DNA from: Podocnemis expansa
Lineage: Eukaryota; Chordata; Testudines; Podocnemididae
Direction of reading: 5' to 3'
DNA: 64,000 nucleotides
Assembly (NCBI GenBank): GCA_007922195.1
Contig: ML681998.1
Span: forward strand, 12,187,070 to 12,251,069
Shown piece by piece: positions 1-10,399 of the stretch (position 1 is the stretch's first letter; each line of letters begins with the position of its first letter). The translations under genes and the position numbers were made by a program. A model generated the notes under the pieces. The model saw only the letters and a list, made by a program, of their open reading frames with translations, searched no databases and was not told the origin of the DNA.

Positions 1-1020
1 TTCACTTCTCCAGGCCCCAGCCCAGGGCCCCTACATATGCTCTGAGTGCTGCCTCAGCTCCCTCACTCCTCTTCAGCCTGAACCTCACCAGATCCTCTGG
101 GCCATATCCACACCTCCCCAGATACCAACAGCCCTTGTATCAAGGCTGGAGTCTTACTTAAGCTTGGCAGTGTCTCTGGAAGCTGTCTGGGATCCTGCCT
201 CCCACAGCCCTGCTGACAGTATAACCTTCTCCCTCATATGTGTAGAGCAACCTATCCAGAGCAGGAGTTGCAGCCCTGGCTTCATACTGATTCCTCAGCC
301 CTTATTGGCTCTGCAGCCCTCTGTTCCTACTGGCCAGTCATTCTCTGCTGGGCTTTTAACGCCTTTTCCACCAGAGCAGGGAAACTACCTGCCGACAGTC
401 ACCCAGAGTGAAATATACGTATGAACGAGCACTTGAATAAGTGTTTGTCCTGTCTCAGGGAAGGACAATGCAACATTCAATTAAATTAATAGGTGATAAA
501 TTCAAAATAGGTAACTTTTTTTCAGATACTGCATAATCAGATTGCAGAACTCACTGCCATTGAAAGTTGAGGCCAAGAATTTATCTGGGATTCAAAATGG
601 CAGTGGATGATTATACAGAGATCAAGACTCTCCCTGCTATTGTAAAATATATATATATATTTAACAGATCTTACCTTTTGCTTCAAAGCTTAACTCTCTT
701 AGATATCAGGAGGATACTTTATGTGGGGAACAGACTATCCCACATCTTCTTTCTGCGAGATTCTTAAACTTTCCTCTGAAGCTTCTGTCAAGAACGATCT
801 TGGTTCTCATTCAGAATGCCAATTACTGTCTCTCTAAAATTTTAATTAAATGGAGTTGTCTTCTCACAAAAGGTCACCTTTACTGTTGATCCATTAATCT
901 TCCCTGCTTAGTTATACAAGTTCAGTAGAACTGGAACATACTAATTTTAAAGTGGAAATAGTCCATTAAAATAGTTCCACTTTTACTGTTGAATTTCAAC
1001 CTCCACAATTAAAACTTCCT
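1..1020. other. Unresolved non-coding sequence
   Basis: The first 430 bases are C/T-rich and the rest is AT-rich, with a short TA run near 645-661. One short open frame (164-424) has no recognisable domain and no coding signature. No repeat boundaries or gene parts could be identified. Confidence 0.5.
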
Positions 1021-1027
1021 ATCAGGG

Positions 1028-2450
1028 TGTGCATGGGGCGGGGGGGACAAGCAAAGGCATTCCCTCCCATTAATCATCAGGGCCACAGAACTCCTCCAGC
1101 CTGGGGGTTGCAGTGCCAAGGGAAAAGAGGTGAAAAGCAAACTCCCCCCGCCCCAATGCCATTAGGTAAGAGCCTGCTCCTGCCAGATGTAAGCGGGGGG
1201 ATGGACCCGCTCTTGTGGGGAACTTCCCAGACTTTGTATACCACCCCGGTGAAGGTGGGTAGCAAAAGGATCTGAGTCCCTGCTCCCACTTCCTTTACCC
1301 CAAGGCCTGCCTGACCTCAAAGGCTCACCTCCCAATCTCCTGTTTGGAGGAGTCCTTGTAACCCCGACAAGGCTGGGCCCCAGGATTCCTGGGGGCTCGA
1401 CCCCCACTCTTATCGTGGTCTCTCAGGACAGGCCTAGGGTGTCCCCACTCCGGGGTGCTGACCACACTGACCACTCTTCTGGCCCACCAGTTACTATATA
1501 CAGTATATACAATTTATTTAAGCATACAGAAATAAAAAGAATAACCCAATAAGAAAATAGAAAAAAAGTGGAAAAAGGTGAACAATAAACCCCCAGCACC
1601 GCTGCCTGGTGTGGGAGCACTACAAACAGAGTCTCTGGGGCCTGAGGAACAGTCTCACAGTCTGTCCTCCACGTTGCAAGCCCTCTGCCCAGGCCTGGCT
1701 GCAACTGGATGATCCAGGGGCCAGATGCAGGCTCCGGCTGTGGCCACACGTCCCCAAGCTCCAGGGGCAGGGCCCTTCTTCCCAGCGTCAGCCCCCCTTC
1801 ACTGTTCCCCAGCTGCTCACCACACCCAGCTCCAGATGGCTGCAACTCCGGCTCCCAGCTGCTGCTCTGGTTCAGTGGGGCTCCTCTGGCCCTCCTGCTG
1901 TGGGGCTGCACAGATGAGCTCCGCACCTTGGGCTCCTTCTCTGGCCTCCTGCCCCAGCTTCAGGCACCTCTGGCTCTGTCACTGCCTCCAGCTCTGCTCT
2001 GCTCAGCTCCACTTGGCTCTCTGCTGGTCCAGCTGCTGTGGGTCTCCTCTGCACAAATCAGCTCAGCCTGGCCTCCCTTCCTGGGTCCTCTGGCTCCCAG
2101 CTGCTGGCTGCTTAGTGCTTCCTCCTTAGCTCGGCCCCACACACACACTGGCTTGCCCAGGTGTGTCCAGCCTGCAGTTTCAGCTCAGGGGCCGGGGAGC
2201 ACTTTCCATCAATCAGGCCATCCTGGGACACTGGCCTCTCCCACTGGCCCTGGGGCTGTCTGTTTCAGAGTCCTGCTTCCAGGCGGGAGTGGCCAATCAA
2301 AAGGCCCATTCACTCTCAGTAGGGGGCTATCAGTCCCCTTACACAGAGTAGCAGGTAGTGGGGGAGAAGAAAGAACAAGCTCCTGCCAGGGCTGGTGTGG
2401 GGAAAGAAAGAGTGCCTCCTGAGGTTGTGGGTGGAGTTTGGGTGAGTTCA
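1028..2450 (-). mobile_element. GC-rich LTR-like fragment
   Basis: Read on the minus strand, this GC-rich block runs into an AT-rich strip with an AATAAA (complement at 1513-1518) and then a second GC-rich part ending in CA. That layout is reminiscent of the U3-R-U5 order of a long terminal repeat. Open frames on both strands (for example 1423-1926 minus and 1709-2422 plus) are repetitive in composition and match no family I know. No target duplication was found, so the boundaries and the class are uncertain. Confidence 0.3.
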
Positions 2451-2524
2451 TGCTGGAGCTAGAGAGAGAAAGCTCCTCCTAGGAGTGGGCACAAAATATA
2501 TTCCTCCAAAAGGAGTCAAAGTTA

Positions 2525-2625
2525 AACTTTTGAGTGCTGGTCCCTATATGAATTCCAGATGTGGGTGTGCATGTGTGCCCCATGAGCCAGAGCCAAAACT
2601 GTTTAATAGTCTCCATCAACCTGTG
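2525..2625 (+). repeat. Left inverted terminal repeat of the DIRS element
   Basis: It pairs with the reverse complement of about 10255-10390. The best-matched stretch lies around 2538-2575, and a weaker match extends through the CTGTTT and AGTCTCCAT words to about 2625. The outermost bases are diverged, so the exact end is uncertain. Confidence 0.7.
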
Positions 2626-2989
2626 TGCCATGCATGGTCCATGTTAGTTGCCCACAGATCTCTTGAAGGCATGTCCCAGGTCTTATGAAGGCATGCAGGG
2701 TGATGCTCCCTCAGTTCTCTCTTACCACCACGTGGCTAAAGTCAGAATGCTCCTCTCATTTCAAAACTGTGGTTTTATAAAAACAACAAAATGGTTATTT
2801 TAAGATTGTAGTGCATATAGTTTGAGTATTTTTCAGTTAGTAAGTTTTGTGTAGTTAGTTGATGTCACCAACCTATGCCAATGTTCCACCCACTTTGGGA
2901 GACTATGATCCAATAGGCCATATTTAAGAACTATATCTCTTGCCCATGCTCCTCCTCTATCAGAAGTGAATGTCAATGCTACCTCTGCT

Positions 2990-5195
2990 CTTTGGATGAA
3001 GTTCACATTGCCAAGAGATATTCAATTTGCTGTTCTTTCCTCAAGACTTGGGAGGCCAGAGCATTGAGGCTGCGAAAAAAACTTCATGGAAGAGGCAATG
3101 CATCCAGGTGCACTCCAGCAGAGGCACAAACAGATCTGAAGAACATCCAACTGCACCAGTGATGTGCAACTCCCTTTCTGGTATGATACTGGTAAACAGT
3201 GACATCACCAAAACCCTATAAGACTCCTAAGAAACCTAGGCACAGGCACAAAGGGGGTTTCCCAACCTGAATGGCCTTCAAGCACAGCATTCCCTCCCTG
3301 AGCCATGATCAGCCAGATTAGAAGTTGTGCACTAACCCCAAGGCACCTGTCCTGGAGATCCAAGACAACCAGGAAAACAAAACACTTGGAGGAGACATAA
3401 TTGACAACCACAATCAGAGCTCCTCAGCTCCCTTTGGCTTTACCCATTCTGCCAGGCCTATTCTGACCTGTACCAACTACACTCTCAGTGCTCCACACAC
3501 TGAGCAGGCTGTTACCATTGATGCCAACAGCAGAACTGTGTTGACCAAAGGAAGGCTCCCTACTGAGCAAACTGTGGATTAAACAATCCACTTCCCTGGC
3601 AGATTCACTGCAGCTCTTCCAGGGACTGCCCTGTCTAAGATTTAGGGATCTGGCACAAGCTCCACTGATATCAGTGGCCCTGCCCTTTTTGAACTAATAC
3701 ACAGACTATCAGTGGCCTTCTGACCCAGGACCATAGTTTGTTGGCACACTACCCACAGCAGTACCATGCATACTGGCTCCCAGCAGAGCAAGATCTTCAC
3801 TATCTGCACCAGTCACCAGACCTGGCCCTATTGGCAGCACCAGAACTAGATATTTTGGTGCCCAGGGTGCACCGTAGCAAGCAGCATGGAATGTGTGCCT
3901 CTCAATTGAGTGGTCAAATAGAGCCACTTGATATGGCACCTGGGGTGAAACCCCACTTATCCCGCCCAGTTACGGCCCTGCCTATTGCTATCACAGGTCC
4001 TTGTAATGCAGCAGAGAAGCACCATCACTACTTTTTTATCAGCCTTTCGAATTTGCCCTGTTGGTGTGCAAGGACCTAGAGGTGTCTAGCATGTCCCTGG
4101 CACCGAGGGATCTGACAGAACCAATGGGACCACCAGGACTGATGGAAGCATCATCACCACCAGATGAGGTTCTCATCTCTCCCAAGTCCTGCCCAATTGC
4201 CACCTGATGACCAGGACAATACCAGAACTCTTAAGAATGTCTAGGGCCCTCTACTTCCCAGCAGAGGTTGTAAATGGCCCTTAGGATGAATTCCTGGATA
4301 TTCTGAAGCCTGCAAGACCATCATAGATCACACTTCCCTTTCGTAAGATGGTCCTGAAGCCAGTGCAGACAACTTGGCATGTACTGTTACCATATACACC
4401 AACATAGCAGTGTGTGGAAAGATGCTACTTTGTCCCCATCAGACACATGGATTTCTCTGTGTACCCATATGCAGCCCAATTCCTTAGTGGTATAGGCAGT
4501 CATAAACAAACCTCAGATACACCCACCCCAACCAGGTGGCAAAAATACTGGACCTCATCTGAAGGAAAGCATATTCTCCTGTAGGGCTTACAGTTTGGGA
4601 TAGTCAGTTACCAGGCTATCCTGGCTAAGTATGATTTTTTTAGATCATATGCAGAGTTGGCTGAGTTCCAGACCTCCTTACTGGAGGAAAAACTGGCACA
4701 GCTCATCAGTGAGGGACAACTGATAGCCAAGGTCATGCCTGGACAGCACTTTATGCCTTCATTCCCTTCAGGACTCCTAGCAAATTTTGCATTCCCTGGT
4801 CTTCTACTACACTCCAGCCCTAGTCTGCTACCAAAACAGGCTGTTATTTAGGCGATGTGATCCCATCCAACCTACATGCTCTCCTATGCCAGCAAGACCA
4901 ATTGAACTGCCAGCAAGTTGCAATGACCTAGATTCTCTGCTGCCTCTTCCTCTACTACATCCACCTCATATCAACACTCCTTTTGACTCCTATCGAGAAC
5001 AACATATGAAGCCTCACCACTCCTCTAGCCTCCCCAATCATCTTCAGGGGTACATCTTGCCTTGTTCACCATCAACTGGGGCAAAATTATCACTGATTTT
5101 TGGATACTTGACATTGTCCATACTAGGTATCTTATAGAGTTTCTTACCATGTCACTGCCCCCACTCACAAAACAGGGACATCTCACATGACTGGA
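2990..5195 (+). pseudogene. Presumed gag-like region of the DIRS element
   Basis: This stretch sits between the left terminal repeat and the reverse transcriptase, where DIRS elements carry a gag-like frame. Only short open pieces remain (for example 3325-3582, 3738-4079, 4787-5137). They are rich in Pro, Ser and Thr and are broken by stops in every frame. No domain is recognisable. The assignment rests on position alone. Confidence 0.35.
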
Positions 5196-5204
5196 TCACC
5201 TTCA

Positions 5205-5759
5205 GCAGGAAGCCCTCATGCTCCTGGAAGAAAGGGCATTAGAGCCAGTCCTGTGCAGACATTGGAGTCATGGCTTTAATTTCCTTCTCTTCATACCAAA
5301 AACGCAAAAAAGGGAGGAGACGTGCTGCATTCTGGATCTGTGAAAGGTGAATCAATTCATCTGAAAATTCCAATTTCACGTGACAATTCTCACCCAAATT
5401 ATTCCATCCCTCTTTCCTAGAACATGGTTTGCATCTCCCATTATGAAATGATGCCTTCTTCCATGAAGACATCCCCCCCGCCCACTGCAGGTTTCTCTGC
5501 TTCATGGTACAACACTTGCATTACAAATTACAGGTACATCCTTTCAGAACTGCCACCACCCCTTGTAGTTCTACAAATTTTTTTGTTGTGGCAGCAGCAC
5601 AGATATGGTGCTGGGAGAACTCACTTTTTCTTACCTAGATGACTGGCTCTTGGTGGTGACTTCACATGATCGCCTGCTGACCACTACCCACATGTTCCGA
5701 AAACTCATTTCCAGTTATGACATGCATGTAAATAAAGCAAATTCCACCCTGGAGCAAAC
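5205..5759 (+). pseudogene. DIRS reverse transcriptase remnant
   Basis: The start resembles the N-terminal part of DIRS/Gypsy-type reverse transcriptases: a leucine-rich LLEERALEPV-like stretch at about 5217-5250, followed by a damaged FxPKxxK-like segment. The catalytic block is clear as SYLDDWLLVV encoded near 5629-5658, so the two aspartates of the active site survive. Stops at several positions and at least one frameshift make it non-functional. The frame is then cut by a MITE at 5763 and resumes after 6229. Confidence 0.72.
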
Positions 5760-5762
5760 CTA

Positions 5763-6226
5763 GGTTATGTCTACACTTACAAAATTAATTTGAAATAGTT
5801 ATTTTGAAATAACTATGATTTTAATTCAAACTAATTATTTTGAATTAGCACTACTTTGAATTTATTATTTTGAATTAAGACTCCAGGGAAGACTCTGTGA
5901 TTCAAAATAAGGTAGGAGTTAATATTTCAAATTAGAGAGTCTTCACTAGACACTCTAATTTGAAATAGGGGAAGGCAGGCAAAAGAATAGGGCCATTATT
6001 TTGAAATAAGCCTATTTTGCAGCTTGGAATGGCTTATTTTGAAATAATAATTTCAATTTAAGGGCTATTTCAAAAATAAAAGCAGGTTTTATTATTTTGA
6101 AATAGCGCTTTGTTATTTCAAAATAAAGAGATGCTTAATTCAAAATAACAAAATGCATGCATGGACAGGAAAAAAGTTATTTTGAAATAAGCCTCCTTAT
6201 TTCAAAATAACTGTGCAGACATATCC
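5763..6226. mobile_element. MITE with GG-TATGTC ends, inserted in the DIRS RT region
   Basis: Terminal inverted repeats read GGTTATGTCTACAC at the left and, complemented, GGATATGTCTGCAC at the right. The flanks carry a 3-bp duplication CTA (5760-5762 and 6227-6229). The interior is tiled with the palindromic word TTATTTTGAAATAA and variants. There is no coding capacity. The 3-bp target duplication and terminal sequence resemble Harbinger-type MITEs known from reptiles, but no transposase is present to prove it. Confidence 0.8.
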
Positions 6227-6229
6227 CTA

Positions 6230-7740
6230 ATCTCTTGCCCTTTATCAGCACGTAACTGAAATCTTGGGCTGCCAGAGCATCCCTACTTAAGGGCACTGCA
6301 CTCCAAGGCCCTCATCACACAACTGTGCATCCATCCAAGGACACTACCTGTTGCTCCTCGTATGCTGTGACTGCTGTATGTGCTATCATGTATGTTCACC
6401 TACACCTGTGGTGGCTTCAGTTATGACTTCATTTGCTTTATAACCCACAATCTCAACAAACAAGTCCATCTCTCATATGCAGTTTTGGCATCCTTCTGGT
6501 GGTGGTGTGACCTGTCCAAGGTCTTGTTGGCTGTCCCATTCAATCCACCCAGCCCATGCCAGATAGTGACCATAAAGGACTCCTTCATGGGCTGAGGTGT
6601 CTACTTACAAGGCCCTATAGCACAAGGCCTATGTGACCCCAGGGAAGTACAGATGCACAAACATCCTGGAGCTCCATGCAGTTCAACACACCTTTCAGGT
6701 GCTTTCATATGATCACAACACTTACAACTTCTATTAGGTAACATGATGACTGTCATGTATATCAACAAACAGGGAGGCAGTAAGTCCTCCACACTCTGTC
6801 ACAAAGCAGTGCACTGGTAGATTTGGTGCATAATACACCAGGTTGTCCTTCAGGCCATCATATACCCAGGACAGACAACAAGCCAGCAACTATCCTCAGC
6901 TGCTCCTTTCACCACATACACAAATGGGAGCTACACAATCCTACTCTCCAGTATGTCATCAGACCGTGGGATATGCTACAGTGGGATGTCTTCGTGACAA
7001 TCACCAACCACAAACTTCTTTTCTGTTCCAAGGGTGCAGTCAGGCAGGACTCACAGGGAGATGCTTCCCTTCTCTCGTGGACATCAGACCTGTGCTATGC
7101 TTTCCCTCCCATCCTGTTTCTCCCGCATGATGGACCGATTGACTCTTGTATTCATAGCCCCCTTCTCACTCCACCCTTACTGGTTCACAGAGCTTCTTCA
7201 CTTCTCAAACTCTGCCCCCCTCCCCAATCTCCTCACCCAACAATAGAGCCAAATCAACTACCCAACTCTGGACCTGCTTCACCTCATGTGCTGGAAGGGC
7301 TCGAGATAAGAATGAAGCTGCTCTTCGTCAGCCAGGGTTGCATTCACCCAGATGATGCCCCTCCACCAGGGAGTGTTACCAAGACACATGGCACCGCTTC
7401 ATGGAATAGACAACATGCAACCATTACACCCCAGGCACAGTTTTTCTTACAATTGTAGACTCCTTGTTTACCCTTTGCCATTTGGACCCCTCGCATTCCT
7501 CAGTCTGGATACACCTGATGGTACTCAGTGCATTCCTTCTACCAGTGGACAGCATCTGTCTTTGCCCATCCAACCATGGTTTGCTTTCTTCGAAGCCTCT
7601 TCAATGCCTTTCCCTTGATAAGGAAACAAACTCCCGCATGTGACTGAAGCTTTGTCCTTTTTGCACTCACCAAACAATCCTTTGAGCTGTTAGCCACATG
7701 TTCACTCACCCACCTCTCCATGAAGGTGATTTTCTTGGTA
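6230..7740 (+). pseudogene. DIRS RNase H to recombinase linker, decayed
   Basis: Translation continues the DIRS reading after the MITE, with short open pieces (for example 6823-7458). No intact RNase H motif can be pointed to. At 7725-7740 and after 7935 the peptide FLVA followed by a SELAA-like segment resembles the N-terminal part of a DIRS recombinase, so the recombinase frame probably begins upstream of 7743. The exact domain limits cannot be set. Confidence 0.4.
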
Positions 7741-7742
7741 GC

Positions 7743-7922
7743 AAAACCAACGAGAGTTCTGTGGTACTTTAAAGACTAAAAAAATTTCTTTAGGCATAAG
7801 CTTTCATTGGCTGACACCCGCTTCATCTATATATTTTTTTAATTTCTTAGTCTTTAAGGTTCCGCAGGACTTTTGCTTTTGCTGTATACAAACTACCCCT
7901 ATGGCTACCTCTCTGCAATCTG
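7743..7922 (-). mobile_element. Palindromic PLE-derived element inside the DIRS
   Basis: A 12-bp duplication (TTTCTTGGTAGC at 7731-7742 and 7923-7934) flanks the insert. Two inverted arms carry the GTGGCAC-like TTAAAGACTAA block, at about 7757-7795 and again inverted at about 7838-7880. The asymmetric GGTAGCC end is on the right. The insert interrupts a recombinase frame that reads on either side, which confirms the boundaries. Confidence 0.8.
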
Positions 7923-8221
7923 TTTCTTGGTAGCCATTATGTCCAGCAGATGAGTCAGTGAATTGGCTGCTATGATGGCGGACTCACCATTCACAACATT
8001 CCACAGTAATGTGCTTTCCCTATGGCTTCCTAAGATGGCTTCATTATACCATCTCAATCAAGTCATCCACCTTCTATCCTAAGCTGTATGCTTTCACTGG
8101 GGCATGTACTCTGAATTCGCTCAATCTCTATCGAGCGCTAGCATTCTACCTCCAACATACCCGTGCATTCCAACCACTGGCTAGACTCTTAATCATAACA
8201 GCACAACACTGCAGAGGAAAA

Positions 8222-9725
8222 TGTCAGCCGAGGTGGCAGCCATGATGGCCACCCCGCCCCACACGTAGCCCCCTGGATTATGCTCCCTGATGGGCCTCCA
8301 CCTCCGGGCCATCCAGCACAAGGGGAAAGAGTGTTAAGTATCAATCTCCCCTGATGGCTCTCAATCTCCTGTGTGAGTTTCTGCCTCCCTAGCTTTGTGT
8401 CAACAAGAAGGGGGGTGAGTTCCTATCCCCCCTGAACAGTTTCTTGGCACCCCCGTCACCACGAAGGAGGAGTCATTGTCTGGGGTCCCAGTTTTATCAT
8501 TGGTCCTGACCAGGATCCCACTCCTAATTGGCTATTTTTACTCTGGCTGGACAAAATTCTATTAAAACCCCGTCTCAGCTAGCTTGTTGTTCTCCCACCC
8601 TCAGATGCTAAAGGGCACGTCGCGACCCGGTCGGACTGATCCCCCGACTGAGACAGGGAGTACCCACCCCCGAGACCCTCTATTTTTTTTTTGGGTGTAC
8701 ATGGATTGCCGGCTGAACGATTAAGTGCTGAGATGCTGCAGCTGGTCTGCCTCCTCGCTTTGGGTTCTACTGCGGTCCTGGGACAGGTATTATAAATCGA
8801 TATAGGCCTCCTACCTTCTCTTAATCATTCTACTTGGTACCATTTACATATAGTCTGTGACTGTAGCTTCTTCACCTGAGTTTTGCACAGTTTGTGTAGT
8901 TGTTGTTATTTTCTCTGTATCCTGCATAATCTTTTTATGGTATAGTTGTTTAAGGTCTAGCATAGTTTTGTGTTGTTAATTTGCCAGGTGTTTTGTTAGC
9001 CATTTGTATTTTGCATCCTTCTTACTGTATAATTGTTCATTACTCTGCTTCTGCTCTAAACTGCTGGCCCCAAACTTCCCCAGTGTACACAGGGGGAGTG
9101 TGGGGGTTTGTTTTTCTCTCATCTGATTTTTTTCATTCTGCCGCCCACCCTTCTTGGCTAGCAAGGAGGAATGGCTTCCAGCCATTGGTAAATACGCGTC
9201 GGGTGGGCTGGTCAGTGCCTATACCGATGTTGAGGCAGTAAAAGGCCAGAAAAGTCCTTGACTTATTATGGCCACCCTCTTGTAGGTCATTAATTCATAC
9301 TGTTATTTAACTATAAGTACTTTTGTAGGTTGTAAGTGTTTTGCATAGACTCTCATACTTTATCCTGTTGTTTGGCTGGAGGTGTTTTACAGGTGCTTTA
9401 TATAGACTCTTGCTCCACACTGTTACTTGGTTATAAGTGCTCTGCATAGGTTTTTAGCTTTATATTGTCATTTAGTTATAAGTGTTCATTTAGATTTTGC
9501 TTTATGCTATTAGTTGGTTATAAGTGTCCTATATAGATTTTTGCTTCATATTGTTAGTTGATTACAGGTGTTTTTGTATAGATCTCCTTGTTTTACACTG
9601 TTAAGTGGTTGAAGGTGTTTAAGGTGTCACTATAAAAGTAGTTTTTTTTTACTTGAACTGGTGTCTGTCTCATTGGTGGGTGTCGCTGGTCCATCCCAGT
9701 CACATTGCGAACCCGGGGTTCAACA
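8222..9725 (+). mobile_element. Solo LTR of an endogenous retrovirus or LTR retrotransposon
   Basis: The insert begins TGTCAGCC and ends GGGTTCAACA, so it has the TGT...ACA ends of LTRs. It is flanked by a perfect 5-bp duplication GAAAA (8217-8221 and 9726-9730). It contains ATTGG (CCAAT complement) near 8499 and 8527, a TATTAAAA box at 8560-8567 and a CAG/GTAT splice-donor-like site at 8784-8790. There is no coding sequence and no second LTR. At 1504 bp it is long for a solo LTR, mostly because of an AT-rich repeated part (9290-9640). A second TATA-like word at about 9632 leaves the position of U3/R uncertain. Confidence 0.7.
9290..9640 (+). repeat. Degenerate tandem repeat inside the solo LTR
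   Basis: About seven imperfect units of roughly 42-65 bases each contain a word like CTGTTA-TTGGTTATAAGTG followed by a GCATAGA-TTTTGCTT-like half. Units begin near 9299, 9364, 9419, 9467, 9509, 9550 and 9596. Unit length varies through small indels. Confidence 0.6.
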
Positions 9726-10085
9726 GAAAACAATTCTGTCTTCCCTGCGCATCTCCAAGCAGATTGCCCGCTGCATCATGGAATGTTACACCTTTTCACG
9801 AGTCTCTCCACTGCTGGGCATCACTGCCCTCTCCACATGGGCACAGGCTACCACAGCAACTCTATTAACAAATGTTCCATGGCAAGACATCTGTAAGACA
9901 GCAACATGGTACTCCTTCCATACATTAACCACCAGTTATGCTCTCTTCCACCCATCACTGGTACATGCAGGAGTGGACCGAGCAGTACTGCAAGTTCATT
10001 TCCACTGAACCCTCACTCCTGCCTCCAAACTAAATAATGTTCCCTACATTGCCCAATTAAGGAATCCACATAGTGACCAGTGCCT

Positions 10086-10394
10086 GAAGAAGAGATTATT
10101 TACTGTAAGTGATGGCTCTTTAACTGGCATGGTCCTTATCTGGACTTTGAACTCATCTCCTGTCCCCTCTGCTATGGGCTTGTAGTCTGCTGAGGGAACT
10201 GATGGGGTGTTGACCTGTGTGCCTTTGTAAGACCTCACACACTACCCCATATAGACTGTATAGAGCACCTGTCAATGGAGACTGCTACAAACAGTTCCAA
10301 CTCTGGTGCATGGCATGCATGCACATGCACATCTGAAATTCAGATAGGGACCACACCTCTCAAAGAACCATCACTTACAGTAAGTAACCTTCTC
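10086..10394 (+). repeat. DIRS right terminal repeat and internal complementary repeat
   Basis: The segment at 10086-10122 (word TTACTGTAAGTGATGG) is the near reverse complement of 10358-10394 (CCATCACTTACAGTAAG). The outer copy is the right end of the element. The inner copy corresponds to the internal complementary region that DIRS elements are thought to use to form circular intermediates. Bases 10255-10360 also pair with the left terminal repeat. Confidence 0.7.
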
Positions 10395-10399
10395 TTCCT

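Larger units (their letters stand above)
7935..10007 (+). pseudogene. DIRS tyrosine recombinase remnant, split by a solo LTR
   Basis: The first part (7935-8221) reads as degraded recombinase. The second part (9731-10007) is open and contains an RISKQI segment, then ITALSTWAQATT, then WQDICKTATW and a HTLTTSYAL block. In tyrosine recombinases of this type the HxxR pair would be expected where ALSTW stands. Here His has become Leu and Arg has become Trp (CGG to TGG would be a CpG decay). The Tyr of SYAL is in the position of the nucleophile. The lost His and Arg and the 1.5-kb insertion make it inactive. Confidence 0.65.
2525..10390 (+). mobile_element. DIRS-like tyrosine-recombinase retrotransposon, decayed, with three nested insertions
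   Basis: The two ends are inverted repeats. The sequence at about 2525-2625 matches the reverse complement of about 10255-10390, including the segment TGGTCCCTAT at 2538-2547. Between them lie, in order, a poorly readable gag-like region, a reverse transcriptase remnant (YLDDW at 5632-5646) and a tyrosine-recombinase C-terminus (9731-10007). A further inverted copy of the right end lies at 10086-10122, as expected for the internal complementary region of DIRS elements. Three insertions interrupt it (5763-6226, 7743-7922, 8222-9725). Without them the element is about 5.7 kb, a plausible full length. Many stops and frameshifts make it inactive. The order and ends are seen; the family name is inferred from the domain set. 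Confidence 0.8.

Noticed and set aside
1709..2422. A 237-residue open frame
   Set aside because: Repetitive Ser, Pro and Leu-rich composition, overlapping frames on both strands and LTR-like surroundings; no domain.
3027..4079. A possible host exon cluster in the first DIRS third
   Set aside because: The pieces are broken by stops in all frames and lie between the DIRS terminal repeat and its reverse transcriptase, so a decayed gag-like frame explains them better.
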